Source of the DNA: Dyella jiangningensis
GTDB taxonomy: Bacteria; Pseudomonadota; Gammaproteobacteria; Xanthomonadales; Rhodanobacteraceae
NCBI GenBank assembly: GCA_000632805.1
Contig: CP007444.1
Location: 930,001-994,000 of the forward strand
Direction of reading: 5' to 3'
Length of the DNA stretch: 64,000 bases
Each line of letters begins with the position of its first letter. The first letter of the stretch is position 1. Position numbers and translations under genes: made by a program. Shown piece after piece: positions 9,031 to 16,647 of this stretch. Below the pieces are notes generated by a model. That model was given only the letters and a program-made list of their open reading frames with translations, was not told the origin of the DNA and searched no databases.

Positions 9031-10859
9031 ATGCCTGTGATCCGCCCCTTCCCCCCGAACTCATCAACCAGATCGCCGCCGGCGAAGTGATCGAGCGCCC
9101 TTCGTCCGTCGTCAAGGAGCTGGTCGAGAACAGTCTGGACGCCGGCGCTACGCGCGTCGAAGTGGACATCGAACAGGGCGGCGCACGGCTGATCCGTGTG
9201 CGCGACGATGGTTGCGGCATCGTGCCGGATGAACTGCAACTCGCGGTAGCGTCCCATGCCACCAGCAAGATCGGCAGCTTCGACGATCTCGAGCACGTGG
9301 CCAGCATGGGCTTTCGCGGCGAGGCGCTGGCCTCGGTGTCGTCCGTGGCACGCTTCGCGCTCACCTCACGTGCGCAAGGCCAGGAGACGGCATTTCGCAT
9401 CGAAGTGGATGGCGGCAAGATGCAGGCTGCGCGTCCGGCGCAGCATCCACAGGGCAGCAGTGTCGAAGTGCGCGACCTGTTCTACAACGTACCTGCGCGA
9501 CGGAAGTTCCTCCGTGCGGAACGCACCGAGTTTGCGCATATCGACGATTTGCTGAAGTCGCTTGCACTGGCGCGCGGTTCGGTGGAATTTCGGCTTAGCC
9601 ATAACGGCAAGCCGGTACGCATCCTCAAGGCGGCGCGCGATGAAAGTGCAGCGCTTCAACGCGTGGCGGAAGTGCTGGGAGAAGATTTTCCCGCGCAGAG
9701 CCTGCGGGTCGATCATGCCGCTGCGGGCTTGCACCTCTCGGGCTGGGTTGGTTTGCCGACCGCATCGCGTTCGCAGGCCGATTCGCAATATTTCTACGTG
9801 AATGGGCGGCTGGTGCGCGATCGCGTCGTGGCGCATGCGGTGCGGCAAGCGTACGCGGACGTCCTCTTCCATGGTCGGCATCCCGCGTTCGTGCTCTACC
9901 TGGAACTTGATCCGGCAGGCGTGGACGTCAACGTGCATCCGGCCAAGCACGAAGTGCGCTTCCGCGAGCAGCGATTGGTGCACGACTTCCTGTTTCGAAC
10001 GCTGCACGAAGCGTTGGCGCAGACCCGCGCGGGGCAGCTGGGCGCCTTCGTGCAGGAGCCATTGGCTGCAACGCCGCCGGCCTACGCATTTGCATCGGCG
10101 CCGGCCCCTTCCACGCCGTCGTGGCCCAATGCTTTCAGCCAGAGCCGGCTCAGCCTGGGCGTGCGTGACGAACCGTTGGCCGATTACGCCGCGCTGCTGG
10201 GCGAAACTGTTCCGCCGTCTGCCTCGCTCGCGTTTGCCGCGAACACGCCCATGCCCGAAGCCGCGGATGGCGAAGCGCCGCCGCTAGGCTTCGCCATTGC
10301 ACAACTCAAGAGCATTTACATCCTTGCGGAGAATGCGCACGGGCTGGTGCTGGTCGACATGCACGCTGCGCACGAACGCATTACCTACGAAAAGCTGAAG
10401 ACCGGCCGTGCCTGCAGCAACCTGCGATCGCAGTTGCTGCTCGTTCCGCTCAACGTGTCGGTGAGCGCGAAGGAAGCCGCCGCGGCAGAGGAGCATGCCG
10501 ACGCGCTGGCCGACTGGGGCCTGGAGCTGTCGCGCAGCGGTCCCTCAGGCGTCGTGGTGCGGCGTATCCCCGCCTTGCTGGAAGGTGCGGATGTCGCCCA
10601 ACTGTGTCGCGACGTGCTGGGCGAACTTGCGCAGCACGGCAGCTCGCGGCGGCTGCAGGAATTTGAGAACGAATTGCTGGCCACGATGGCGTGCCATGGC
10701 TCGGTGCGCGCCGGTCGTCGTCTCACCGTGCCCGAAATGAATGCGCTGTTGCGCGAGATGGAAGCCACCGAACGCTCCGGCCAATGCAACCACGGTCGTC
10801 CCACCTGGACGCAGTTGAGCCTGCCCGAATTGGACAGGCTATTCCTGCGCGGACGGTGA
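9031..10859 (+). CDS. mutL: DNA mismatch repair protein MutL (frame disrupted after codon 6)
   Basis: MutL couples MutS mismatch recognition to strand incision. The GHKL ATPase motifs [17 protein letters not shown] and [12 protein letters not shown] are intact, and the C-terminal half has [12 protein letters not shown] (a DQHA(X)2E(X)4E variant), ACHGS and CNHGRPT, the set found in nicking-endonuclease MutL proteins of species without MutH. The expected start, ATG at 9031 (MPVIRP), is one base out of frame with the conserved [11 protein letters not shown] that begins about 27 bases on. The frame that carries MutL has no ATG, GTG or TTG between the terminator and ELINQ. A missing C in the C-rich run at 9045-9056 would explain this, either as a sequencing error or a real frameshift. 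Confidence 0.9.
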
Positions 10860-10863
10860 CGAT

Positions 10864-10888
10864 TTGTAGGAACGCACCCGGTGCCCGA
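10864..10888. repeat. degenerate single REP-like arm after mutL
   Basis: TTGTAGGAACGCACCCGGTG resembles the GTAG-headed arm seen intact elsewhere in the window, but the hairpin is broken (GCCC instead of GCGC) and there is no clear inverted partner. It may be a decayed copy. Confidence 0.4.
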
Positions 10889-10942
10889 CTGCAGTATGGG
10901 GCGGATGATTCTCATGGGGCTTGTCGTGCGTAGCGCGCGCAC

Positions 10943-10974
10943 CCACATAGGACTTCTATGTGGTTCCCATTTTT
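10943..10974 (+). terminator. possible terminator after mutL
   Basis: CCACATAG-GACTT-CTATGTGG forms a perfect 8-bp stem at 10943-10963 and is followed, after TTCCCA, by TTTTT. The spacing before the T run is long, so it is a moderate candidate. Confidence 0.45.
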
Positions 10975-10989
10975 GAACGATGTTCACGC

Positions 10990-11034
10990 TTGCCAGCGCG
11001 ACAAATGGACGGCCATACTCGGAACTCAGTTCCG
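10990..11034 (+). promoter_or_regulatory. candidate promoter and palindrome before the DUF1684 gene
   Basis: TTGCCA at 10990-10995 and CATACT at 11014-11019 are spaced by 18 bases. Directly after the -10, CGGAAC-TCA-GTTCCG (11020-11034) is a perfect inverted repeat over the expected transcription start, where a repressor could act. Confidence 0.4.
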
Positions 11035-11046
11035 ACGGGGCCTGCC

Positions 11047-11958
11047 ATGTTGCGTACCGCCGTTCTCGCTTTCGCCTTGAGCCTTGGAGTTGCCGTGGTG
11101 CACGCCCAAACCCCCAGCCATAACGATGCCAACGATTTTCCGCAGCAGATCGCACAATGGCGCAGCACGCGCCTCGCGAACCTTACCGCGCCCAACGGCT
11201 GGCTCAGCCTGATCGGCCTCGACTGGTTGCAGGAAGGCGCCAATCGCATAGGCAGTGCCGCCGACAACGATATCGTGCTCAAGGCAGGTCCCGCTCATCT
11301 TGGCGTGGTGACACTGGCGAAGAACGGCTCGCTGCACATCGTGCTGGACGCGAACAGTGGCGCGACGGTGAATGGCAAGTCCGTGCGCGAGGCTGACCTG
11401 ATCGATGACATGCATGCAGGCGATGCGTCACCTTCGGTCGTGGCGTTTGGCAGCGCCAGTTTCCTGGTGATCGAGCGTGATGGCCGCAAGGCGCTGCGCG
11501 TGAAGGACAGCAATGCCGAGACGCGCACGCATTTCGCGGGTCTGGATAATTTCCCGGCGGACCCATCGTGGCGCATCGTGGCCGACTGGGTGCCGTTCAA
11601 TCCGCCGCATGAGCTGGAGATCGGCTCGGTGCTCGGCACGATCAATAAAGAGAAAGTGCCCGGCAAGGCGGTGTTCCATCGCGATGGTCACACTTATGAG
11701 CTGATGCCGATCCAGGAAGAGCCCGACACGCTGTTCTTCGTTATCGCCGATCGCACGTCCGGTCGCGAAACCTACGGTGCGGCGCGTTTCCTCTACGCGG
11801 ATCTGCCGAAAGACGGCAAGGTCGTGTTGGACTTCAATCGCGCCTATAACCCGCCTTGTGCCTTCACGCCGTATGCGACATGCCCGCTCGCACCGCCGGA
11901 AAATCGCATGGATCTCGCGGTGACGGCAGGCGAGAAGAAATACAGCGGCGGCCATTGA
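11047..11958 (+). CDS. exported DUF1684 domain protein
   Basis: The 303-residue product begins with a signal peptide (about 1-20, ending VVHAQ) and is otherwise one DUF1684 domain, recognised from the W-R-x-x-R-L and GWLSLIGLDWLQEG segments near the N terminus and the C-terminal run YNPPCAFTPYATCPLAPPENR. The function of DUF1684 is not established. The frame is open upstream to 10960, but the signal peptide places the start at the ATG at 11047. It is a single-gene unit, convergent with the enoyl-CoA hydratase gene and separated from it by a bidirectional hairpin. Confidence 0.85.
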   Translation: MLRTAVLAFALSLGVAVVHAQTPSHNDANDFPQQIAQWRSTRLANLTAPNGWLSLIGLDWLQEGANRIGSAADNDIVLKAGPAHLGVVTLAKNGSLHIVLDANSGATVNGKSVREADLIDDMHAGDASPSVVAFGSASFLVIERDGRKALRVKDSNAETRTHFAGLDNFPADPSWRIVADWVPFNPPHELEIGSVLGTINKEKVPGKAVFHRDGHTYELMPIQEEPDTLFFVIADRTSGRETYGAARFLYADLPKDGKVVLDFNRAYNPPCAFTPYATCPLAPPENRMDLAVTAGEKKYSGGH

Positions 11959-12003
11959 TCATCGCGTAAATCCAATGGCCGGGCTTTGCATGGGACGGTG
12001 AGG

Positions 12004-12035
12004 GAAGGCCGGGCGATTCGAATCGCCTGGCCTTC
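12004..12035. terminator. hairpin between convergent genes
   Basis: GAAGGCC and GGCCTTC flank GGCGATT-CG-AATCGCC, a stem of about 14 bp with one internal G/T mismatch. It lies between the convergent DUF1684 and enoyl-CoA hydratase genes and could end both transcripts, though no long T run is present on either side. Confidence 0.6.
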
Positions 12036-12040
12036 GCGTT

Positions 12041-12823
12041 TCAGCGGCCCTTGAATGCCGGCTTGCGCTTTTCCAGGAAGGCGGTGGTGCCTTCGCGCAT
12101 GTCCTCGGTGGCGAAGGCGAGGGCAAACGCCTGCGTTTCGAATTCGAGGCCCTGGTCGATGCTGGTTTCGCCACCCTGCAGTACGGCGTCGAGAATGCCC
12201 GCGGCAGCTAGCGGCGCCGACGCGGCGAGCTGGTCAGCCAAGGCGTTGACTGTTTCGTCCAGCACTTCCGGCGCCACCACGCGCGTGACGACGCCCAACT
12301 CGTAGGCACGCTGTGCGCTGACAGGGGCACCGGTCAGGCACAGTTCCAGCGCGGCGCCACGGCCCGCCAGTCGCAGCAGGCGTTGCGTGCCGCCAAAGCC
12401 AGGAATCAGGCCAAGGTTGATTTCAGGCTGGCCGAACCTGGCCTTTTCGCTCGCGACGCGCAGGTGACAGCACATGGCCAGCTCCATGCCGCCGCCCAGG
12501 GCGAACCCCTGAATGCGTGCAATCACCGGCTTGCCGAGGCGTTCGACCAGGCTCATGAGACGCTGGCCTGCGCGCGAGAAGCCTTGTGCCTGCACCGGCG
12601 TATAGCCATTCATTTCGGAGATGTCGGCACCGGCCACGAAAGCCTTTTCACCCGCGCCGGCCAGCACCACGGTGCGAACGGCATCGTCCTGGGCGGCCTG
12701 CGTGAAGGCCAGGGTCAGCTCGTTGAGCGTTTCGCGATTGAGCGCATTGAGCTTGTCCGGACGATTGACGGTGATGGTGCGCACCGCGCCACGGTTGGTG
12801 ATTTCGAGGTTCCGGTAGGCCAT
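12041..12823 (-). CDS. enoyl-CoA hydratase (crotonase family)
   Basis: The product should hydrate trans-2-enoyl-CoA in fatty acid beta-oxidation. The 260-residue protein is full length for a crotonase, with the oxyanion-hole stretch AFVAGADISEM near 62-72 and both catalytic glutamates: one in GGGMELAM near 115, one in QPEINLGLIPGFGG near 135. Having both suggests a true hydratase. The acyl-chain preference cannot be told. It is a single gene on the minus strand. Confidence 0.9.
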   Translation of the reverse strand: MAYRNLEITNRGAVRTITVNRPDKLNALNRETLNELTLAFTQAAQDDAVRTVVLAGAGEKAFVAGADISEMNGYTPVQAQGFSRAGQRLMSLVERLGKPVIARIQGFALGGGMELAMCCHLRVASEKARFGQPEINLGLIPGFGGTQRLLRLAGRGAALELCLTGAPVSAQRAYELGVVTRVVAPEVLDETVNALADQLAASAPLAAAGILDAVLQGGETSIDQGLEFETQAFALAFATEDMREGTTAFLEKRKPAFKGR

Positions 12824-12941
12824 GGCCTCACTCCACAGGTAAAGCCGCTATGGTACCAGTGGGAACCTTTGGCGCTCCCGGCGTTCTCAGCAGGGACGCG
12901 CGTCGTCCGCTGCATGATCGGCCCGGACCGCTTACGATGAC

Positions 12942-13227
12942 CAAGGCAACACTGACTAAGTATCGTCGCTGTCGCCGGTCCTTCCTGTTCGGAGACCGGA
13001 CGGCGGTCGGCGAAGGCAGCCTGGCTGGCTGTCGAGACGACGGACCGAAGGCATGCGGACAGACAGGGCTGGCGCCAGCGTGTTAAATACAAACGATAGG
13101 GTGATGCCTGGAAGGCCTGCAGGCTGCGTCGCGCGGCTAGCAGCCAGTCTTGCCGGCGCTACACGACACACCCTGCGGACATCCCAGGCATCATGACGAC
13201 GACGATACTTGGTCAGTGTTGCCTTCA
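12942..13227. repeat. inverted-repeat bounded element (MITE-like)
   Basis: A 26-base arm beginning AAGGCAACACTGACTAAG at 12942 recurs as its reverse complement ending at 13227, with one mismatch. Inside, a second inverted pair (TGATGCCTGG at 13102-13111 and CCAGGCATCA at 13184-13193) and a CCGGTC/GACCGG hairpin near 12974-12999 make the region highly foldable. No convincing gene lies within its 286 bases, and I see no obvious target-site duplication. The right arm ends about 25 bases before the FKBP gene start. It could be a miniature mobile element or a structured RNA. Confidence 0.6.
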
Positions 13228-13252
13228 AGTTCGCGCTGCAATGGAGATAGGC

Positions 13253-13966
13253 ATGGCACAACTGCGTTGGCTGGCTCTGGGCATCCTGATGTGGGGTGCG
13301 ATGGCGCATGCGCAGGATGGTGGCGCCTCGCCCGATGCATCACGGGTCCGGCTGGACAAGGCCAAGCTGTCCTATGCCATTGGCTTCCAGATCGGCAGCC
13401 AGTTCGCCAACGGCGAGCCCGACGTGGACATTCCCACGCTGCAGAAGGCCATCCAGGACGCCTATGCGAAGAAGTCGCCGTCCGTGTCCATGCAGGACAT
13501 GCACGACCAGCTGCAGCGGCTCGACGAGGAAATGCATTCCAAGGCGCTCGCCGAGTACAAGCGCGTCGCCGACGCCAATGCGCGCAAGAGCACCGAGTTC
13601 ATGGAGCGCAATCGGCAGCAGCCCGGCGTGATCCAGTTGCCCTCGGGCATCCAATATGCGGTGCTGAAGAAGGGTGACGGAACGGTGACGCCGAAGGTCA
13701 CCAGCCAGGTTACCGTCAACTACAGCGGCCGCTTGGTAGATGGCACGGAGTTCGACAGCACCTGGGCCCATGGTGCGCCGGTCCGCTTCCAGGTCGACAA
13801 GGTCATCCAGGGCTGGCAGGACGTGATTCCGCGGATGCACGTCGGCGATCGCTGGAAAGTGGTGATTCCGCCGCAGCTCGCCTATGGTCCGCGCGGCGCA
13901 CTGCCGCGCATCGGGCCGAACGAGGCGCTGGTGTTCGAAATCGAGCTCCTCGACATCCAGCAGTGA
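13253..13966 (+). CDS. exported FKBP-type peptidyl-prolyl isomerase (Mip/FklB-like)
   Basis: The product is predicted to isomerise prolyl bonds in periplasmic proteins. The 237-residue protein has a signal peptide (about 1-21, MAHAQ), an FKBP N-terminal dimerisation domain beginning at KAKLSYAIGFQIG, and a C-terminal FKBP fold with YSGRLVDGTEFDS, VIQGWQDVIP and IPPQLAYGPRG. The frame extends to 13193, but GGAGAT at 13243-13248 is well placed for the ATG at 13253 and the signal peptide fits that start. The upstream neighbour is the inverted-repeat element, so its promoter lies within or beside that element. Confidence 0.9.
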   Translation: MAQLRWLALGILMWGAMAHAQDGGASPDASRVRLDKAKLSYAIGFQIGSQFANGEPDVDIPTLQKAIQDAYAKKSPSVSMQDMHDQLQRLDEEMHSKALAEYKRVADANARKSTEFMERNRQQPGVIQLPSGIQYAVLKKGDGTVTPKVTSQVTVNYSGRLVDGTEFDSTWAHGAPVRFQVDKVIQGWQDVIPRMHVGDRWKVVIPPQLAYGPRGALPRIGPNEALVFEIELLDIQQ

Positions 13967-13972
13967 CGCATG

Positions 13973-13990
13973 CCCTGCCCGCGGGCAGGG
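13973..13990. other. 18-bp perfect palindrome
   Basis: CCCTGCCCGCGGGCAGGG reads the same on both strands and lies between the FKBP gene and the DUF1289 gene. Without a T run it is a hairpin or protein-binding candidate more than a clear terminator. Confidence 0.5.
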
Positions 13991-14013
13991 AATCGGCTAG
14001 CATGGGTGGGCTC

Positions 14014-14208
14014 ATGTTCAACGATCCCGTCCCCGCGCCCTCCGCGCCACTCACGCCGTGCATCGGCATCTGCAGACTCGATGACCGTGGTTATTGCCTC
14101 GGCTGCCTGCGCACGGGCGACGAAATTGCACGCTGGCGTGGCATGAACGACCTCGAGCGCTTGCGCCTGATGCGCGACGTGCTGCCGACGCGCAAGGTCG
14201 AGCCATGA
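14014..14208 (+). CDS. small DUF1289 protein
   Basis: The 64-residue product has the full DUF1289 cysteine pattern: CIGICRLDDRGYCLGCLRT followed by DEIARW. The four cysteines suggest a bound metal or cluster; the function is unknown. The start could be 14002 (MGGLM) or 14014 (MFNDP); GGGTGGG just before 14014 favours the latter. The stop overlaps the ATG of the Nudix gene (ATGA), giving a coupled three-gene unit with the Nudix hydrolase and the sulfurtransferase. Confidence 0.85.
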   Translation: MFNDPVPAPSAPLTPCIGICRLDDRGYCLGCLRTGDEIARWRGMNDLERLRLMRDVLPTRKVEP

Positions 14209-14807
14209 GCCCCTTGCTTGTCGACCTGGGTGGCGCCCTGTTGCCGCTGTCCTCGCCACCAAGCGGCGAGGGCTGGAACCATGCGCAGATGACGGAGCTG
14301 CTGGGCGACGCGCCGCGTCGTCCTGCGGCCGTGCTGGTGGGCGTGCGTGAAGGCGTGCAGCCTCGAGTGGTCCTGACGGTGCGTACCAACGACTTGCCGT
14401 CGCATGCGGGCCAGGTGGCGTTCCCCGGTGGTGGCAGTGACCCTGCCGATGCGGACGCCGTCGCCACCGCCTTGCGCGAAAGCGAGGAAGAGATCGGGCT
14501 GGAACGCCAACTGGTCACGCCGCTCGGCTTCCTTGATCGTTTCGAGACGATCAGTGGTTACAACATCACGCCCGTGGTGGCGCGTATCGATCCGGGAGCG
14601 CGCTTGTACCCCGCGCCTGCGGAGGTTGCCGAAGTATTCGAGGTGCCGTTGTCGTTCTTCCTGGAGCCGTCGAACCTGCGGCGCTACACGATGGAATTTC
14701 GCGGACACCGCCGTGACATGGTGGAGTTCGTGCACGGCGGCCATCGCATCTGGGGTGCCACGGCCGCCATGGTGTTCAATCTGTTGCAGAGGATGGGGCG
14801 CGCATGA
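14205..14807 (+). CDS. Nudix hydrolase, CoA pyrophosphatase type
   Basis: The product probably cleaves CoA or CoA derivatives to 4'-phosphopantetheine and adenosine 3',5'-bisphosphate, like E. coli NudL. The 200-residue protein has a Nudix box in the NudL form, FPGGGSDPADADAV then ALRESEEEIGL, preceded by LTVRTNDLPSHAGQVAFPGG, the UPF0035-type motif of this subgroup. The ATG at 14205 overlaps the preceding stop, so the upstream extension of the frame is ignored. It overlaps the next gene in the same ATGA way. Confidence 0.9.
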   Translation: MSPLLVDLGGALLPLSSPPSGEGWNHAQMTELLGDAPRRPAAVLVGVREGVQPRVVLTVRTNDLPSHAGQVAFPGGGSDPADADAVATALRESEEEIGLERQLVTPLGFLDRFETISGYNITPVVARIDPGARLYPAPAEVAEVFEVPLSFFLEPSNLRRYTMEFRGHRRDMVEFVHGGHRIWGATAAMVFNLLQRMGRA

Positions 14808-15685
14808 CCGCCAAGACCACACTGATCAGCGTCGACGAACTGGCCGCATTGCCGGTGGACGTGGCGCTCATCGTCGATTGCAGGTTCGACCTGATGGCGC
14901 CCGGCACCGGCGACCGCGATCCTGGCAAGGGTGAGCGGGATTATCGCGAGGCGCATATTCCCGGCGCCGTGTATGCGAGCCTGGATACTGACCTTTCCGA
15001 TCTTTCGCGACAGGCCGAAGGTTTGGGGCGCCATCCCTTGCCGCTGGAAAGCGCCTTTTCCGCGGTCCTTTCGCGCTGGGGCTGGCGGCCCGGCATGCAG
15101 GTCGTGTGCTACGACGCGGCCAACGGTGCGCTGGCTTCCGCACGCCTCTGGTGGCTGTTGAAGCTGGCGGGCGTTCGCGAGGTTGCCGTGCTCGATGGTG
15201 GTTATCCCGCGTGGGTGGCCGCGGGCCTTCCGCTCGAATCCGGCGACGCGGTGCGCACGCCCACGAAAGTGGATCTGCATTTCGATGCGGATCGTTATCT
15301 GATCGAGCATGCGCGCCTGAAAGACGATCCCGCTCGCGTTCTGCTGGATGCGCGCGCCGCGCCGCGTTATCGCGGCGAAGTGGAGCCGATCGATCGCGTG
15401 GGCGGACACGTGCCCGGAGCGTTGAATCGTCCATTTGCCGACAATCTGGATACGGAAGGTCGCTTCAAGCCCGCGGCGGTCCTTCGCGACGAGTTTCTCG
15501 CCTTGCTGGGCACGCATGCGCCAGGCGATGTCGTGCACATGTGCGGCTCCGGCGTCACCGCATGCCATAACCTGCTGGCGATGGAATATGCCGGCCTGGC
15601 GGGCTCGCGCTTGTATGCGCCCTCGTGGAGTGGTTGGGTGAGCGACCCCGCGCGGCCGGTTGCGAAGGGCGAAACGCCCGGCTGA
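14804..15685 (+). CDS. sseA: 3-mercaptopyruvate / thiosulfate sulfurtransferase
   Basis: The product is a two-domain rhodanese that moves sulfane sulfur from a donor to a thiol acceptor. The 293-residue protein has an inactive N-terminal rhodanese domain and a C-terminal domain with the active-site loop CGSGVTA, Cys at 247, the form typical of mercaptopyruvate sulfurtransferases (thiosulfate enzymes usually have CRKGVT). The ATG overlaps the Nudix stop. A REP pair separates it from the convergent isomerase gene. Confidence 0.88.
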   Translation: MTAKTTLISVDELAALPVDVALIVDCRFDLMAPGTGDRDPGKGERDYREAHIPGAVYASLDTDLSDLSRQAEGLGRHPLPLESAFSAVLSRWGWRPGMQVVCYDAANGALASARLWWLLKLAGVREVAVLDGGYPAWVAAGLPLESGDAVRTPTKVDLHFDADRYLIEHARLKDDPARVLLDARAAPRYRGEVEPIDRVGGHVPGALNRPFADNLDTEGRFKPAAVLRDEFLALLGTHAPGDVVHMCGSGVTACHNLLAMEYAGLAGSRLYAPSWSGWVSDPARPVAKGETPG

Positions 15686-15702
15686 CACCGTTACCGTTGC
15701 AC

Positions 15703-15780
15703 TAGCGCACCCAGTGCGCGAAGAACCTGCGTAACGGTGACCCCGCAACACCGCGATTGCGCACTGGGTGCGCTCCTGCA
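15703..15780. repeat. REP pair (BIME-like)
   Basis: TAGCGCACCCAGTGCGCGA at 15703-15721 and the inverted copy GCGCACTGGGTGCGCTCCTG at 15760-15779 face each other across about 38 bases. Each arm can itself fold as GCGCAC-CCA-GTGCGC. A further inverted pair, CACCGTTAC (15686-15694) and GTAACGGTG (15731-15739), lies within. It fills the gap between convergent genes. Confidence 0.7.
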
Positions 15781-15797
15781 GCAAGAAGGAGGGGCGC

Positions 15798-16553
15798 TCA
15801 GTCCTTTTTCTTCAGCCGTGCCACCAACTGCTGCAGCACCGCCTGGGTTTCCGGATGGAAATACGCATCGAGGAACTCGTCGATGGGCAGTGCCTCCGGA
15901 TCGGCCCATATGCCGGTGAGGTCGGTGCGGGCAATGGCGCGTGTCTTCAGCATCGCGTTGGACGGCAGAGCCAGCATGCCCTGCATCCAATGGAGCGCGC
16001 GCGTCACGACCTGCTCGACATTGGTCAGTTCGTCGACGAGGCCGCAACTCAGCGCCTCGGCCGATTCGATCATCGCGCCAGCCACCATCAGCCGTTCCGC
16101 ACGATACGGGCCGACGATGCGACGCAGTGCCTGCTGGATGCTCTCGGGTACGACCAAGCCGACCTGCACCTCGTTCAAACCAATGCGGAACGGACCCTCG
16201 GCCATGACGCGGTAATCGCAGAACAGCGACAGTACCGCGCCACCGGCGGGGCTGTGGCCGGTGATGGCGGCGACGACCGGCACCGGCGACATCGCCAACT
16301 TCGAACAGGTCTGGAAGAACTCGCGCCAGAACTCCTGCACGCCCTCGCGATCGCGGCCGAGCAACGCCGGCACGTCGACGCCCGCGGAAAACATGCCAGG
16401 CGCACCGGACAGCACCAATCCACGCGCGCCGGCGCGGACGGCGTCATCCACACCATGGCGCATAGCGCGCAGTAGCTCGATGTTGAGCGCGTTCACCGGC
16501 GGGCGCGCCATGTTGATTTCGGTAATGGCGTCGTGGGTGATCAGGTTGAGCAT
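15798..16553 (-). CDS. delta3,delta2-enoyl-CoA isomerase-like protein (ECI1 type)
   Basis: The product belongs to the crotonase fold and most resembles mitochondrial ECI1, which moves cis-3 or trans-3 double bonds to trans-2 in beta-oxidation of unsaturated fatty acids. The ECI1-like stretch is GHSPAGGAVLSLFCDYRV followed by GLNEVQVGLVVPE. The first hydratase glutamate is replaced (AVLSLF), while the isomerase Glu in LNEVQ is kept. With the start at MLNLITHD (16553) it has 251 residues; an upstream ATG at 16586 adds eleven unconserved residues. Confidence 0.8.
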   Translation of the reverse strand: MLNLITHDAITEINMARPPVNALNIELLRAMRHGVDDAVRAGARGLVLSGAPGMFSAGVDVPALLGRDREGVQEFWREFFQTCSKLAMSPVPVVAAITGHSPAGGAVLSLFCDYRVMAEGPFRIGLNEVQVGLVVPESIQQALRRIVGPYRAERLMVAGAMIESAEALSCGLVDELTNVEQVVTRALHWMQGMLALPSNAMLKTRAIARTDLTGIWADPEALPIDEFLDAYFHPETQAVLQQLVARLKKKD

Positions 16554-16588
16554 GGCAAGGGCCCGGCAGGAAGAGGAAGGCGTCAACG

Positions 16589-16636
16589 TGCAACGAGAGT
16601 AGCAAACCGGGTCGCGGCTCGCTTCCTCTCGTTGCA
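16589..16636. other. 11-bp inverted repeat between the isomerase and DUF4139 genes
   Basis: TGCAACGAGAG at 16589-16599 and CTCTCGTTGCA at 16626-16636 are perfect reverse complements with a 26-base loop. The pair lies upstream of the isomerase gene and just downstream of the DUF4139 gene; it could end the DUF4139 transcript or act on the isomerase gene. Confidence 0.5.
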
Positions 16637-16647
16637 GGTGGCTACGA

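Noticed and set aside
12850..13092. Short frames inside and beside the inverted-repeat element
   Set aside because: None has a ribosome site or a plausible protein; they arise from the GC-rich repeats.
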